Below, piece by piece: positions 28,309 through 36,015 of a DNA stretch of 64,000 nucleotides; position 1 is the stretch's first letter, and each line of letters starts with the position of its first letter. The notes under the pieces are model-generated. The model had not been told where the DNA came from and did not search any database. It saw only the letters and a program-made list of their open reading frames with translations. Both the position numbers and the translations under genes were made by a program. The DNA comes from Chloroflexota bacterium (GTDB lineage Bacteria > Chloroflexota > Anaerolineae > UBA4142 > SHND01), in assembly GCA_004295045.1 (NCBI GenBank), contig SHND01000024.1, positions 62,001-126,000 of the forward strand, read 5' to 3'.

Positions 28309-28631
28309 CGTGCTCTCCTATCTACTTTTAGGGACTAGCGACTTGCGTTGCGCGCGCAATGGTTGGAGATGGCGAAGCCATCCGATCAGAAAAATGCAGA
28401 GGTGTGGAAAATGCTTGGGAGTGTGAAAAGTCCCGCCGTCCACTACACGCTTTGTTTGTCATCATACTCACCTGACGCGTTTTATGCGTCAAGTATATCT
28501 CCGCTCTCCTTACTGTCAAACAAATTTTCAAACTGACGCCCAGCGCTCAAGCACTATTCTTCCCGAACTCAAGACACCTACATTTGCGCGACCCATTGAC
28601 AACCACTCCCCTACGCGCGTATCATCCCACC
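28309..28631. other. 323-base gene-free stretch between divergent operons
   Basis: It holds the promoter of the P1 peptidase gene at its right end. I see no clear promoter for the cupin operon and no structured RNA. A short ACGCG/CGCGT-like palindrome (ACGCGTTTTATGCGT) lies near 28477-28491. Confidence 0.4.
28596..28625 (+). promoter_or_regulatory. Promoter of the P1 peptidase gene, probably giving a leaderless mRNA
   Basis: TTGACA (28596-28601), 18 bases, TATCAT (28620-28625). The ATG is at 28632, only 6 bases after the -10 box, where transcription itself should begin. There is no ribosome-binding site. Confidence 0.6.
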
Positions 28632-29765
28632 ATGAGCAACGATTTCAGCAATCGTCCCCGCGCGCGCGATCTCGGAATCAATATCGGAATTTTATCGCCG
28701 GGACAATACAACGCAATCACCGATGTGCGCGGCGTTCGCGTCGGGCATTCGACCATCATTCAAGGCAAAGGCGCGCTGGTGCCGGGCGAAGGACCGATTC
28801 GTACGGGCGTCACCGCGATCTTGCCGCACGGCGACGACCTGTTTTTGGAAAAAGTGACAGGCGCGGTTGTTTGCATCAACGGCTTTGGCGAAGTCACCAA
28901 TACGCAGCAGATTGATGAATTGGGCGTGCTGGAAGGTCCGCTGATGATTACTAACACCATGAACGTGCCGCGCGTCGCGGATGCGGTTATGGATTGGGCG
29001 TTCGACCACAGCGCGGCGATGGGCATTACGACGTGGGGCATCTCGCCGATCGTCGCCGAAACGAGCGACAGTTACTTGAATGACATTCGCGGGCGTCACG
29101 TCACGAAAGCGCATGTGTACGAAGCGATTGATTCTGCGCGCGATGGCATCGTCACCGAAGGCGCGGTCGGCGGCGGCACGGGAATGATTTGTTATGAATT
29201 CAAAGGCGGTATCGGCACCGCTTCGCGCGTTCTGCCCGATGAGCTTGGACATTACACTGTCGGCGCACTCGTCCAATCAAATTTTGGTTCGCGCCACAAA
29301 TTGCGGATTGACGGCGTGCCTGTCGGACGCGCACTCATTGATTACGACGAACGCGTGCAGCGTGAATCGCAAGGCAGTGTCATCGTTGTCATTGCCACCG
29401 ACGCGCCGATGAGTTCGCGGCAATTGCGGCGGATGGGGACGCGCGCCACGTTTGGACTTGCGCGCACGGGTACGCAGGGCGGCAACACCAGCGGCGATTT
29501 TGCGATAGCGTTTTCCACTACGCGCAATCGCCCGCATCATTCCACCTCGCACACACTCGAACTGAATCAAGTTGTCGAAGACACGCAGCTGATCAATTCG
29601 CTCTTTGATGCCGTCGTGGAGGCGACCGAAGAAGCGGTACTCAATTCCCTCTTCAAAGCAGAGACCATGATCGGACGCGACAATCGCATCATTTACGCGC
29701 TGCCGATTCAAGAGACCGTAGAGATCATGAATCGCTACGGACATGCCGACGTACATTTACCGTAA
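28632..29765 (+). CDS. P1 family peptidase (DmpA/L-aminopeptidase type)
   Basis: A 377-residue self-processing aminopeptidase of the DmpA family. Conserved blocks are GITDVRGVRVGH-like ITDVRGVRVGHSTI near 33-46, VCINGFGEV, and the GGNTSGDFAIAFSTTR site whose Ser287 would become the N-terminal nucleophile after self-cleavage. The residue before Ser287 is Thr, where DmpA has Gly. The family releases N-terminal residues from peptides and amides, sometimes D- or beta-amino acids. I chose the ATG at 28632 from the family N-terminus (RARDLGINIG) and its fit with the promoter. The isoprenoid-synthase-like gene starts about 20 bases after its stop, so one transcript is likely. Confidence 0.9.
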   Translation: MSNDFSNRPRARDLGINIGILSPGQYNAITDVRGVRVGHSTIIQGKGALVPGEGPIRTGVTAILPHGDDLFLEKVTGAVVCINGFGEVTNTQQIDELGVLEGPLMITNTMNVPRVADAVMDWAFDHSAAMGITTWGISPIVAETSDSYLNDIRGRHVTKAHVYEAIDSARDGIVTEGAVGGGTGMICYEFKGGIGTASRVLPDELGHYTVGALVQSNFGSRHKLRIDGVPVGRALIDYDERVQRESQGSVIVVIATDAPMSSRQLRRMGTRATFGLARTGTQGGNTSGDFAIAFSTTRNRPHHSTSHTLELNQVVEDTQLINSLFDAVVEATEEAVLNSLFKAETMIGRDNRIIYALPIQETVEIMNRYGHADVHLP

Positions 29766-29784
29766 CACGTTTTCCAGACTCACC

Positions 29785-30885
29785 ATGCATGCCCTCGACC
29801 TCGAATCTGTCCGCAATGATTTTTTGAAAACCGTCACGCGCCGCGCGCCCGCGCATCTTGAGCTCGCGCGGCGCACCCTCACGCGCGTTTCTCCAGCGCG
29901 CTGGCAAATGGAGTGGAATTTGCCGCGGTGGCTGGGCGAAACATTTGGTCTCGCTCAAGCGATTGCGCGCGAATTTGTCTTGAGCAACGTGTTGGGCTTG
30001 GTCGCAATCCGCTTGCAGGATGATCTCGCAGATGGCGATGTCGCAATCGAGGAAATTGATTCCGCCAATGAACTTGCGCGCGCATTGTACACAGCGGCGC
30101 TCGAAATCTATCGCCCCTATTTTCCGCGTCAAGCAATGTTTTGGACGCGCGTCGAAAATTACATGCGCGAATGGCGTGATGCGACGACAATGGTCAATGC
30201 GCTGAACGTGTCAGATTTGAACGAGTTGAACGCGTTCGAGAGCAAAGCTGCACAATGCCTTGTTCAACTCGGCGCGCCGCGAAAAATTTCCGCGTTCGCC
30301 GTTTGCGAATTGACGCAACCTGAAAAATATCCCGCGCTGAATCAATTACTCGATCATGCTTTTATCGCGGCAGTGCTGCACGATCACGCGGTAGATTTGG
30401 ATAAAGATTTGCGCGCCAGGCGTTGGAATCTGTTTGTGGCGGCGGTTTCGTCATTGCCGCAATCGCGCGCGCGCGAACAAGCAAATCGCAAACGCGTCGC
30501 GCAGGCGTGGCTGACGCGTGCAAGTCCGCGCGAGTATTTTCAAGCCACCCTCAAGCACGTCGAGTGCGCGCAGCAGCTCAATCGTTCGCTCCAGATCGGC
30601 GGACTCGATGTTTATCTCGATCAGCTTTGTCTTGAGGTACAGCGGACGCATGACACGCTGTCGGAACAATTTGCGAACGCATTCGCGCGGATGGCGGAGA
30701 AATTATTCAATGGGCAAGCATTGTCGCCGCGCACCACGAAAGGAGGCACAACATCACTTGCATCGCCGCCAAGATCGAATCAACATTTTTCTCGAGATAA
30801 GGAGGAACCATGGCAACCGAACTCCAAAAACAAAAGATCACATCCAAAGCGATCTTTGACAAGCCATATCGAAAGCGGCTCTTGA
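29785..30885 (+). CDS. Class I isoprenoid-synthase-like protein
   Basis: A 366-residue, largely helical protein. It has a DDxxD-type Asp-rich motif (LQDDLADGDVAIEEID, about residues 78-93) and a second acidic stretch about 120 residues later (LHDHAVDLDKDLRARRWNLF), the layout of class I isoprenoid synthases (terpene synthases, prenyltransferases), where these Asp residues hold Mg-diphosphate. Overall similarity to known subfamilies is weak, so the product is unknown. The start at 29785 is tentative, with no good ribosome-binding site; an in-frame Met at 29743 would overlap the peptidase. Its last 76 bases overlap, in another frame, the start of the next gene. The final 45 residues are basic and low in structure. 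Confidence 0.6.
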   Translation: MHALDLESVRNDFLKTVTRRAPAHLELARRTLTRVSPARWQMEWNLPRWLGETFGLAQAIAREFVLSNVLGLVAIRLQDDLADGDVAIEEIDSANELARALYTAALEIYRPYFPRQAMFWTRVENYMREWRDATTMVNALNVSDLNELNAFESKAAQCLVQLGAPRKISAFAVCELTQPEKYPALNQLLDHAFIAAVLHDHAVDLDKDLRARRWNLFVAAVSSLPQSRAREQANRKRVAQAWLTRASPREYFQATLKHVECAQQLNRSLQIGGLDVYLDQLCLEVQRTHDTLSEQFANAFARMAEKLFNGQALSPRTTKGGTTSLASPPRSNQHFSRDKEEPWQPNSKNKRSHPKRSLTSHIESGS

Positions 30886-31040
30886 AAAATCCCCAAAAAG
30901 CCGCCGAAGAACTAAAGATCAAATTGAGTCCGAGCGAAATTGAATACATCAAATCGCTCGACCCCGCGCAACTGGAGGATCTCGCCAGACAAGTGCTAGA
31001 CATCACCAAGAGCAACCAGGGCGTCACCCACTGGTCATGA
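30810..31040 (+). CDS. NHLP-clan (Os1348-like) small protein, candidate RiPP precursor
   Basis: A 76-residue protein with the strongest ribosome-binding site of the region (AAGGAGG, 5 bases before the ATG). Residues 13-62 read as a leader of the NHLP/Os1348 kind: a FDKPYRKRLLKNPQKAAEEL helix, a short loop, LSPSEIEYIKSLDPAQLEDL, then ARQVLDI. In this clan the helical leader guides modification enzymes and a short C-terminal core becomes the product. Here the possible core is short (about TKSNQGVTHWS, with Ser, Thr and Trp but no Cys). No lanthionine synthetase, YcaO or radical SAM enzyme is adjacent, so a precursor role is an inference. The neighbours are an isoprenoid-synthase-like protein and an aminopeptidase. 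Confidence 0.7.
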   Translation: MATELQKQKITSKAIFDKPYRKRLLKNPQKAAEELKIKLSPSEIEYIKSLDPAQLEDLARQVLDITKSNQGVTHWS

Positions 31041-31070
31041 AAAAAAAGGCAGCCATTCGATATGGCTGCC
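31040..31070 (-). terminator. Terminator of the membrane-protein gene at 31096
   Basis: GGCAGCCAT (31048-31056) and ATGGCTGCC (31062-31070) form a 9-bp stem; on the minus strand it is followed by a run of eight T. It also lies directly after the plus-strand RiPP-like gene, where the T run is poor. Confidence 0.8.
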
Positions 31071-31095
31071 TTGAACATTCCGGATATTCTTTTTC

Positions 31096-32229
31096 TCAAA
31101 GTCGCGTGAGAATAAATTTGTTGATCAATTCCGTAAGCACTGCATAAATCAACGGAGCGCTTGCAATCAGCACCGCACGCGACACTGCAACAGAATCGCG
31201 AAAGGGCCACGTTGGACCTTCTTGGATCACCTTTCGCAGATTCGTCAACGCGCCGGCGCGATTTGCCAAGTGCGCGGTACGCGGGGCATCGGGTTCGTCC
31301 GCGCTCAAGAGTTCCTCTTGCATTTTCGATAGCTCGTGATTGATGTTTCCCAACGCCTCGCGCTTGGCGTGATCCATTTGGCGATGCACGCCGCGCAGTG
31401 GCAAAATGAGCGCAAGCACACTGGCGAGCGAGGCAAGCAGAATCGCGAACCAAGACAAAGGTCCCGTAGGTTCCTCCAGCCCCGGCGGTCGCCCCTGTCC
31501 AATAAAAAGTATCAAGACAACACCTGCGGGGGCGAGACTCAACACCAACGCCAAACGTCCGAGCGGCAAAACATTGTCCGTATCAAAAACATTCAACGCG
31601 AGCGGCTTTTGCGCCAAGTCGCCCAACGCCCGGCCCATTCGCACCGCATTCCAAAGCAAACTTAGAGCTGCCCAACCCACAACCCAATATGCAATCAAAA
31701 CAATAATAGCGTTCAATGGTTCTTGGGGCAGAAATTCCGGCTGATCCGTAACGGGATGACGCACAATCGGCAATTGCCTGCCGAGGAGGGGAGGAGGCAG
31801 AAACAAAACGAGCACAAACGCTAACGCAAGGAGCGCCAAGCCGAGATCCGCCGCCCAATGCAAACGCGTCATGCGTCCGCCAATTTCCTCAAATGTTTGA
31901 TCGTCCACACGAACGCTCGGACGAATCGCGCGCAGCGACCGCGCCGCCGTATGCTGTATCACATACAACATCAGAATCATATACAACCCGAGCAGCACCA
32001 CCGACCATCTCGAAATTGTAATGTGCAAAAAATTACTGCTCGGCGTCAGCATCTCTAACGTCAGAGTATCCATCCGATCTTCCACCAATTGCCCTGCCGC
32101 CACAAGCACGACAATCAGCAGAGCAAACAAGGGATACCGCAACGGCAGCGTTTTGTCCGCGAACGCGCGCCAACCGGACGCCGTCGGCGCGGCGGGCTGA
32201 AGGGTGGTGTCGGATTGAACGCGTTCCAT
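31096..32229 (-). CDS. Multi-pass membrane protein of unknown function
   Basis: A 377-residue protein I do not recognise. Membrane helices are at about 32-48, 72-94, 131-150, 174-196, 221-243 and 259-280, plus one at the C-terminus (about 347-370). Between the sixth and the last lies a soluble stretch of about 65 residues, HRQMDHAKREALGNINHEL and onward, rich in charged residues and probably coiled coil. A second charged loop (about 100-130) follows helix 2. There are no catalytic motifs. It may be leaderless: a TATAAT box ends 7 bases before the ATG. It is convergent with the peptidase/isoprenoid/RiPP-like run, so it need not be part of it. Confidence 0.75.
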   Translation of the reverse strand: MERVQSDTTLQPAAPTASGWRAFADKTLPLRYPLFALLIVVLVAAGQLVEDRMDTLTLEMLTPSSNFLHITISRWSVVLLGLYMILMLYVIQHTAARSLRAIRPSVRVDDQTFEEIGGRMTRLHWAADLGLALLALAFVLVLFLPPPLLGRQLPIVRHPVTDQPEFLPQEPLNAIIVLIAYWVVGWAALSLLWNAVRMGRALGDLAQKPLALNVFDTDNVLPLGRLALVLSLAPAGVVLILFIGQGRPPGLEEPTGPLSWFAILLASLASVLALILPLRGVHRQMDHAKREALGNINHELSKMQEELLSADEPDAPRTAHLANRAGALTNLRKVIQEGPTWPFRDSVAVSRAVLIASAPLIYAVLTELINKFILTRL

Positions 32230-32236
32230 CGCTTGA

Positions 32237-32265
32237 ATTATAACGCCTCCCTCATTTCTTGAAAA
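32237..32265 (-). promoter_or_regulatory. Promoter of the membrane-protein gene, probably leaderless
   Basis: Minus strand: TTTTCA (32260-32265), 17 bases, TATAAT (32237-32242). The ATG begins at 32229, 7 bases past the -10 box. Confidence 0.5.
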
Positions 32266-32290
32266 TACCCTTTTGTATCGCTCGCGGGGG

Positions 32291-32320
32291 TTGACAACAT
32301 CCTACCAGCTCACATATCAT
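32291..32320 (+). promoter_or_regulatory. Promoter of the mog gene
   Basis: TTGACA (32291-32296), 18 bases, TATCAT (32315-32320); the start codon follows about 55 bases later. Confidence 0.6.
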
Positions 32321-32375
32321 CATCGCAGGTTGTTGAGAACGCGAGTTTTTCTATTTTCTCGGTTGGCATCTCATT

Positions 32376-32921
32376 ATGCGTATCGGAATTCTGACTGTTA
32401 GTGACCGCGCCTACGAAGGCATTTACGAGGACGAATCAGGACCCGTTTTAATCGAACTGGTGCGCGAACATTTTCATCAAGACGTGGACTTGTACCATAT
32501 TTGCCCCGACGAATTTGGAGCAATCCAACGCGCGCTCGAAAAGTGGTGCGACGACGCGCACATGGATTTGATTTTGACGACGGGCGGCACAGGTTTTGCG
32601 CCGCGCGACGTCACCCCCGAAGCCACACGCGCGGCAATTGAACGCGAAGCGCCCGGCTTGGTGTACGCGATGATCCACGCGAGTTTGCAAAAAACTCCAC
32701 ATGCCATGTTGTCGCGAATGGCGGCGGGCATTCGGGGGCGCACGTTAATTGTCAATTTACCGGGTTCGCCTCGTGCCGCGCGCGAAAATTTCCTCACCAT
32801 CCTCCCCGCGCTTCCCCACGCGCTCGAACTCATTCGCGGCGATGGCGCAACCGAACACGATCTGGAGCATCCGATTGATGCTGAAGAACGGGAACGCCAA
32901 GAACGGAACGTATCGGACTAG
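32376..32921 (+). CDS. mog: Molybdenum cofactor biosynthesis protein, MogA/MoaB type
   Basis: A 181-residue cytoplasmic protein of the MogA/MoaB family, which adenylylates molybdopterin before metal insertion. The start RIGILTVSDRAYEG, the phosphate-binding TTGGTGFAPRD near residues 69-79, EREAPGLVYAM and the late NLPGSP motif are all present, and the length fits MoaB/MogA (about 170-195). MogA and MoaB cannot be separated by eye. It is the only cofactor gene in the window, but the sulfite-oxidase-type fusion at 26316 would need the cofactor. It stands alone; the MFS genes that follow have unrelated roles. Confidence 0.9.
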   Translation: MRIGILTVSDRAYEGIYEDESGPVLIELVREHFHQDVDLYHICPDEFGAIQRALEKWCDDAHMDLILTTGGTGFAPRDVTPEATRAAIEREAPGLVYAMIHASLQKTPHAMLSRMAAGIRGRTLIVNLPGSPRAARENFLTILPALPHALELIRGDGATEHDLEHPIDAEERERQERNVSD

Positions 32922-33089
32922 AACTCGAGCCATTTCCTCATCCTTCCCCATAATGGCGCGCATTGGCAGACAATGATATTGCTGTGGCGGTAAAAACCTT
33001 ATTTAATCGAGCGCATTGATAACATCCGCTCGCGGATTTTGGCTTATGCTTTTTGCTTTGCGCATAAAACACAAATCTCGGATTTCCAC

Positions 33090-34427
33090 ATGACAACCAT
33101 AACCGCCACCCTACCCTCCGAACGTCCCCACATGTCCACCTTTAGCCAAATCACGCTGTCATTGTTTTGGCTCGGCGTCAGCGCGCATTGGACCATCATT
33201 CTCATCACCACCCTGCCCGCGCAAGCAGAAATGATTGGCGGCGCAGCGGTGCGCGGACAAACACTTGGCACAGTCCTTGCCATTGGAGCGTTCCTTTCGA
33301 TGATTGTCGCGCCTATCTTTGGCGCCTTGAGCGACCGCATCGTTACGCCCTTTGGACGACGCCGTCCATGGATTGTGCTCGGTACGGTGATGAATCTGCT
33401 CGGTCTGTATGGCTTGGCAACGTTTGCGCGTGCGAACGATATGTCTTCCTTGCCACTCTACATCGCCTCTTTTTTGTGGGTTCAATTTTGGAACAATGTT
33501 GCCACAGCTCCTTACTCTGCCCTCATTCCGGATACCGTTCCGCGCGCGCAGCGCGGCAGCGCGTCCGGCTGGTATGGCTTGATGACTATTCTGGGTACGC
33601 TCATCGCCGCGCTCGCGCCAATTTATTTTACAACGGCGAACGGCACAACCGACATCACCGCGCTCTATCTTTTTACCGGCGGCGTCTTGTTGTTCGGAAT
33701 GTTAGGCACGGTAATCTTTGTCCATGAACCGCCCGTCACGCGCAAACCGCCGCCTTTTGTGTTTGTCGAATTTCTCAAAGGGCTCATCGAGCCGCTCAAG
33801 GACAATGATTTTCGGTGGGTTTTTATGACCCGGTTTCTCATGGTGATGGGCGTTTACAGTATCCAACCCTTTTTGCTCTTTTACATGGGGTCGGTGGTGC
33901 GAGAGTTTACTCTGTTCAACGCACTCACCGCGCGCAATGCCATCGAAGCCGTGAGCATTTTTCTCTTGATGTTTCTTGTCGGCGCGCTGCCCAGTTCCAT
34001 TATTGCGGGCATTCTCTCGGACCGCTATGGCAGAAAAATCATGGTGTACATTTCGAGCGCGTGCCAAGCCGCCGTGCCGATTGTGTTTATTTTGTTCGCG
34101 CCCAACTTTTCCATTACCGCGCTGCTTGGTTTGATCTTTGGCATCGGCTATGGCGCGTATCAATCGGTGGATTGGGCAATGGCAAGCGAAGTACTGCCTT
34201 CGGAAGATGACTATGCCAAAGACATGGGCGTCTGGCATATTGCTATGACCCTGCCCCAAGTCCTCGCCACGTTGATGGCAGGTTTTCTGCTCGACTATTT
34301 CAACAATGCGCGTCCCACCGCACAGGGCGAGCCGGGAACATTTGGTTTCACCGTCATTTTTGCGTTCGCAGCATTGTACTTTATTCTAGGTACGGTATTG
34401 GTAAGAAAGATTCGAAAGGTGAGGTAA
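33090..34427 (+). CDS. Major facilitator superfamily transporter (first of a pair)
   Basis: A 445-residue 12-helix transporter. The loop 2-3 signature is FGALSDRIVTPFGRRRPWIV, a form seen in the SLC45/GPH-like branch, and its repeat after helix 8 is ILSDRYGRKIMVY. Helices are evenly spread with a central loop about HEPPVTRKPPPFVFVEFLKGL. The substrate cannot be told; the GRRRPW variant hints at sugar or glycoside transport but is weak evidence. Start choice is uncertain: TTG at 33039, ATG at 33090 and ATG at 33132 are in frame; I chose 33090. A second, different MFS gene starts 19 bases after its stop. Confidence 0.85.
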   Translation: MTTITATLPSERPHMSTFSQITLSLFWLGVSAHWTIILITTLPAQAEMIGGAAVRGQTLGTVLAIGAFLSMIVAPIFGALSDRIVTPFGRRRPWIVLGTVMNLLGLYGLATFARANDMSSLPLYIASFLWVQFWNNVATAPYSALIPDTVPRAQRGSASGWYGLMTILGTLIAALAPIYFTTANGTTDITALYLFTGGVLLFGMLGTVIFVHEPPVTRKPPPFVFVEFLKGLIEPLKDNDFRWVFMTRFLMVMGVYSIQPFLLFYMGSVVREFTLFNALTARNAIEAVSIFLLMFLVGALPSSIIAGILSDRYGRKIMVYISSACQAAVPIVFILFAPNFSITALLGLIFGIGYGAYQSVDWAMASEVLPSEDDYAKDMGVWHIAMTLPQVLATLMAGFLLDYFNNARPTAQGEPGTFGFTVIFAFAALYFILGTVLVRKIRKVR

Positions 34428-34446
34428 TAAACTTTATTCATTACCT

Positions 34447-35661
34447 ATGACACTTTTTGCTTCGTTACGTTATCCTTCGTTTGCATTTCTCTGGGCGGGA
34501 CAAACCGTTTCGCGGTTCGGCGATCATTTGTATCGCGTCGCGCTCGCTTGGTGGGTTTTGGAAAAAACGGGTTCGGCGGCAGCAATGGGGACGGTCCTCA
34601 TTTTTACCTCCGTGCCCATGCTGCTCTTTGTATTGATCGGCGGCGTGGCGGTAGATCGCTTTCCCCGCGCGCAAGTGATGTTCGTCTCGGACTTGCTGCG
34701 CGCGGCAGTAGTGGGAATCACCGCGCTGCTCGCGTTCACAAACACGCTCGAACTGTGGCACATTCTCGTAGCCAGTATCGTGTTTGGATTCGTGGCGGCT
34801 TTCTTTCAGCCCGCCTACACCGCCATCATCCCCGACATTGTTGCCTCCGAGCAGCGCCCCAGCGCCAATTCACTCACCGCTTTGAGCGCGCAGCTCACCG
34901 GCATTCTCGGACCCGCGCTCGGCGCAACGATTGTTGCCTTGGGCGGCACCGCAAGCGCGTTTGCGTTGGACGCGCTTTCATTTCTCATCGCGGCATTATG
35001 TATCTTGCCAATGCTGCGCCTCCAACCGCCGGAACAGTTGAACGCGCGCGCTCAGGCAAACCCAATTCAAGAATTCCGCGCGGGACTGCGCGCTGTCGTC
35101 ACCGTGCCGTGGCTGTGGCTCACGATTCTGCTTCTCGCCCTGATGAATTTGACACAAGCAGGTCCGTATACCGTTTCATTGCCATTCCTCGTCAAAGAAT
35201 CCTTGGGTGATGACGTTCAAGTGTTGGGCTGGCTCTATTCGGCTGCCGCGTTCGGTTCGGTAATCGCCGCAATCTGGCTCGGACGCAAAACCGGCTTTCA
35301 CCGTCGCGGCATCGTCAGCTATTTGGGTCTCGTCGTTTCAGGTTTGGCAACGCTTGTCCTCGGTTTAGCGGTTCCACTGCCAATGCTCCTCCTCGCGAAT
35401 GTGTTGATTGGCGCGTCGCTCAACGTTTTCAATTTGATCTGGTACAACACTTTGCAGGAAATGGTGCCGAACGATTTATTGGGACGCGTCTCATCAATTG
35501 ATTATCTCGGCTCTTTTGTCTTGCTGCCCATCGGTTATGGGCTCGCGGGCTGGGCAACCGATTTGTTCGGTGCGGCAGAAGTCCTCTTTATCGGCGGAGT
35601 TCTAACAACTTTGCTCGCCTTGATCGGCTTGGCACAACCCGCGATCCGGAAACTCAATTAG
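34447..35661 (+). CDS. Major facilitator superfamily exporter, MFS_3/EntS-like
   Basis: A 404-residue, 12-helix transporter. The N-terminus FASLRYPSFAFLWAGQTVSRFGDHLYRVALAWWVL is typical of the MFS_3 group, which includes the enterobactin exporter EntS and macrolide efflux proteins. Motif A is weak (VAVDRFPRAQVMFVSDLLRA), as in that group. PSANSLTALSAQLTGILGPALGATIV marks helix 5. It probably exports a small hydrophobic compound or drug (inference from family). It is co-directional with the MFS gene 19 bases upstream and likely shares its transcript. The two proteins belong to different MFS branches and are not a recent duplication. Confidence 0.87.
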   Translation: MTLFASLRYPSFAFLWAGQTVSRFGDHLYRVALAWWVLEKTGSAAAMGTVLIFTSVPMLLFVLIGGVAVDRFPRAQVMFVSDLLRAAVVGITALLAFTNTLELWHILVASIVFGFVAAFFQPAYTAIIPDIVASEQRPSANSLTALSAQLTGILGPALGATIVALGGTASAFALDALSFLIAALCILPMLRLQPPEQLNARAQANPIQEFRAGLRAVVTVPWLWLTILLLALMNLTQAGPYTVSLPFLVKESLGDDVQVLGWLYSAAAFGSVIAAIWLGRKTGFHRRGIVSYLGLVVSGLATLVLGLAVPLPMLLLANVLIGASLNVFNLIWYNTLQEMVPNDLLGRVSSIDYLGSFVLLPIGYGLAGWATDLFGAAEVLFIGGVLTTLLALIGLAQPAIRKLN

Positions 35662-36015
35662 CCATATCCCATCCACCACGCACCGCAGTTTTTGTATCGC
35701 ACGCCACGCAGCAATTCTGCGATACAATACACGCGTGATCGCCCGCGTCGCGGCAGTCAAACATCCTACCCGCCGATTTGGATTTGACGCGTTTGCAAAA
35801 ACTCTCCTTTTTCGACACAAGTCATTGCATGAACCAAGTGCTGTGTCAATCATTCTATTTTTGAGTCAATTAGGACTCTCGCTTGTCATTTCGAACGGAG
35901 TGAGAAATCTCGCACTTTTCCACTGAGATTTCTCGCAAAGACGGCTCGAAATGACACTTGAGCGAAAGTCCTGTCAATTTGTGATTTCAAGATTTCTCGC
36001 GCCTTGACATTCAAT
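35662..36015. other. 354-base gene-free stretch holding a dispersed palindromic repeat
   Basis: Its right part is the TGTCATTTCGA-type repeat (35870-35982). The left part (35662-35869) has a possible -10 box, GATACAATAC near 35722, but nothing else that I recognise. Confidence 0.45.
35870..35982. repeat. TGTCATTTCGA palindromic dispersed repeat
   Basis: TGTCATTTCGA (35884-35894) and TCGAAATGACA (35946-35956) are exact complements. Inside, GAGAAATCTCGC and GAGATTTCTCGC continue the symmetry, and outside, GTCAATTAGGACT matches AGTCCTGTCAATT. The whole looks like a non-coding MITE- or REP-like element; similar TGTCATTTCGA...TCGAAATGACA units are common in many bacterial phyla (from general knowledge). 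Confidence 0.75.

Noticed and set aside
35870..35982. Insertion sequence or prophage edge at the TGTCATTTCGA element
   Set aside because: There is no transposase or integrase frame near it and the element is only about 110 bases long.
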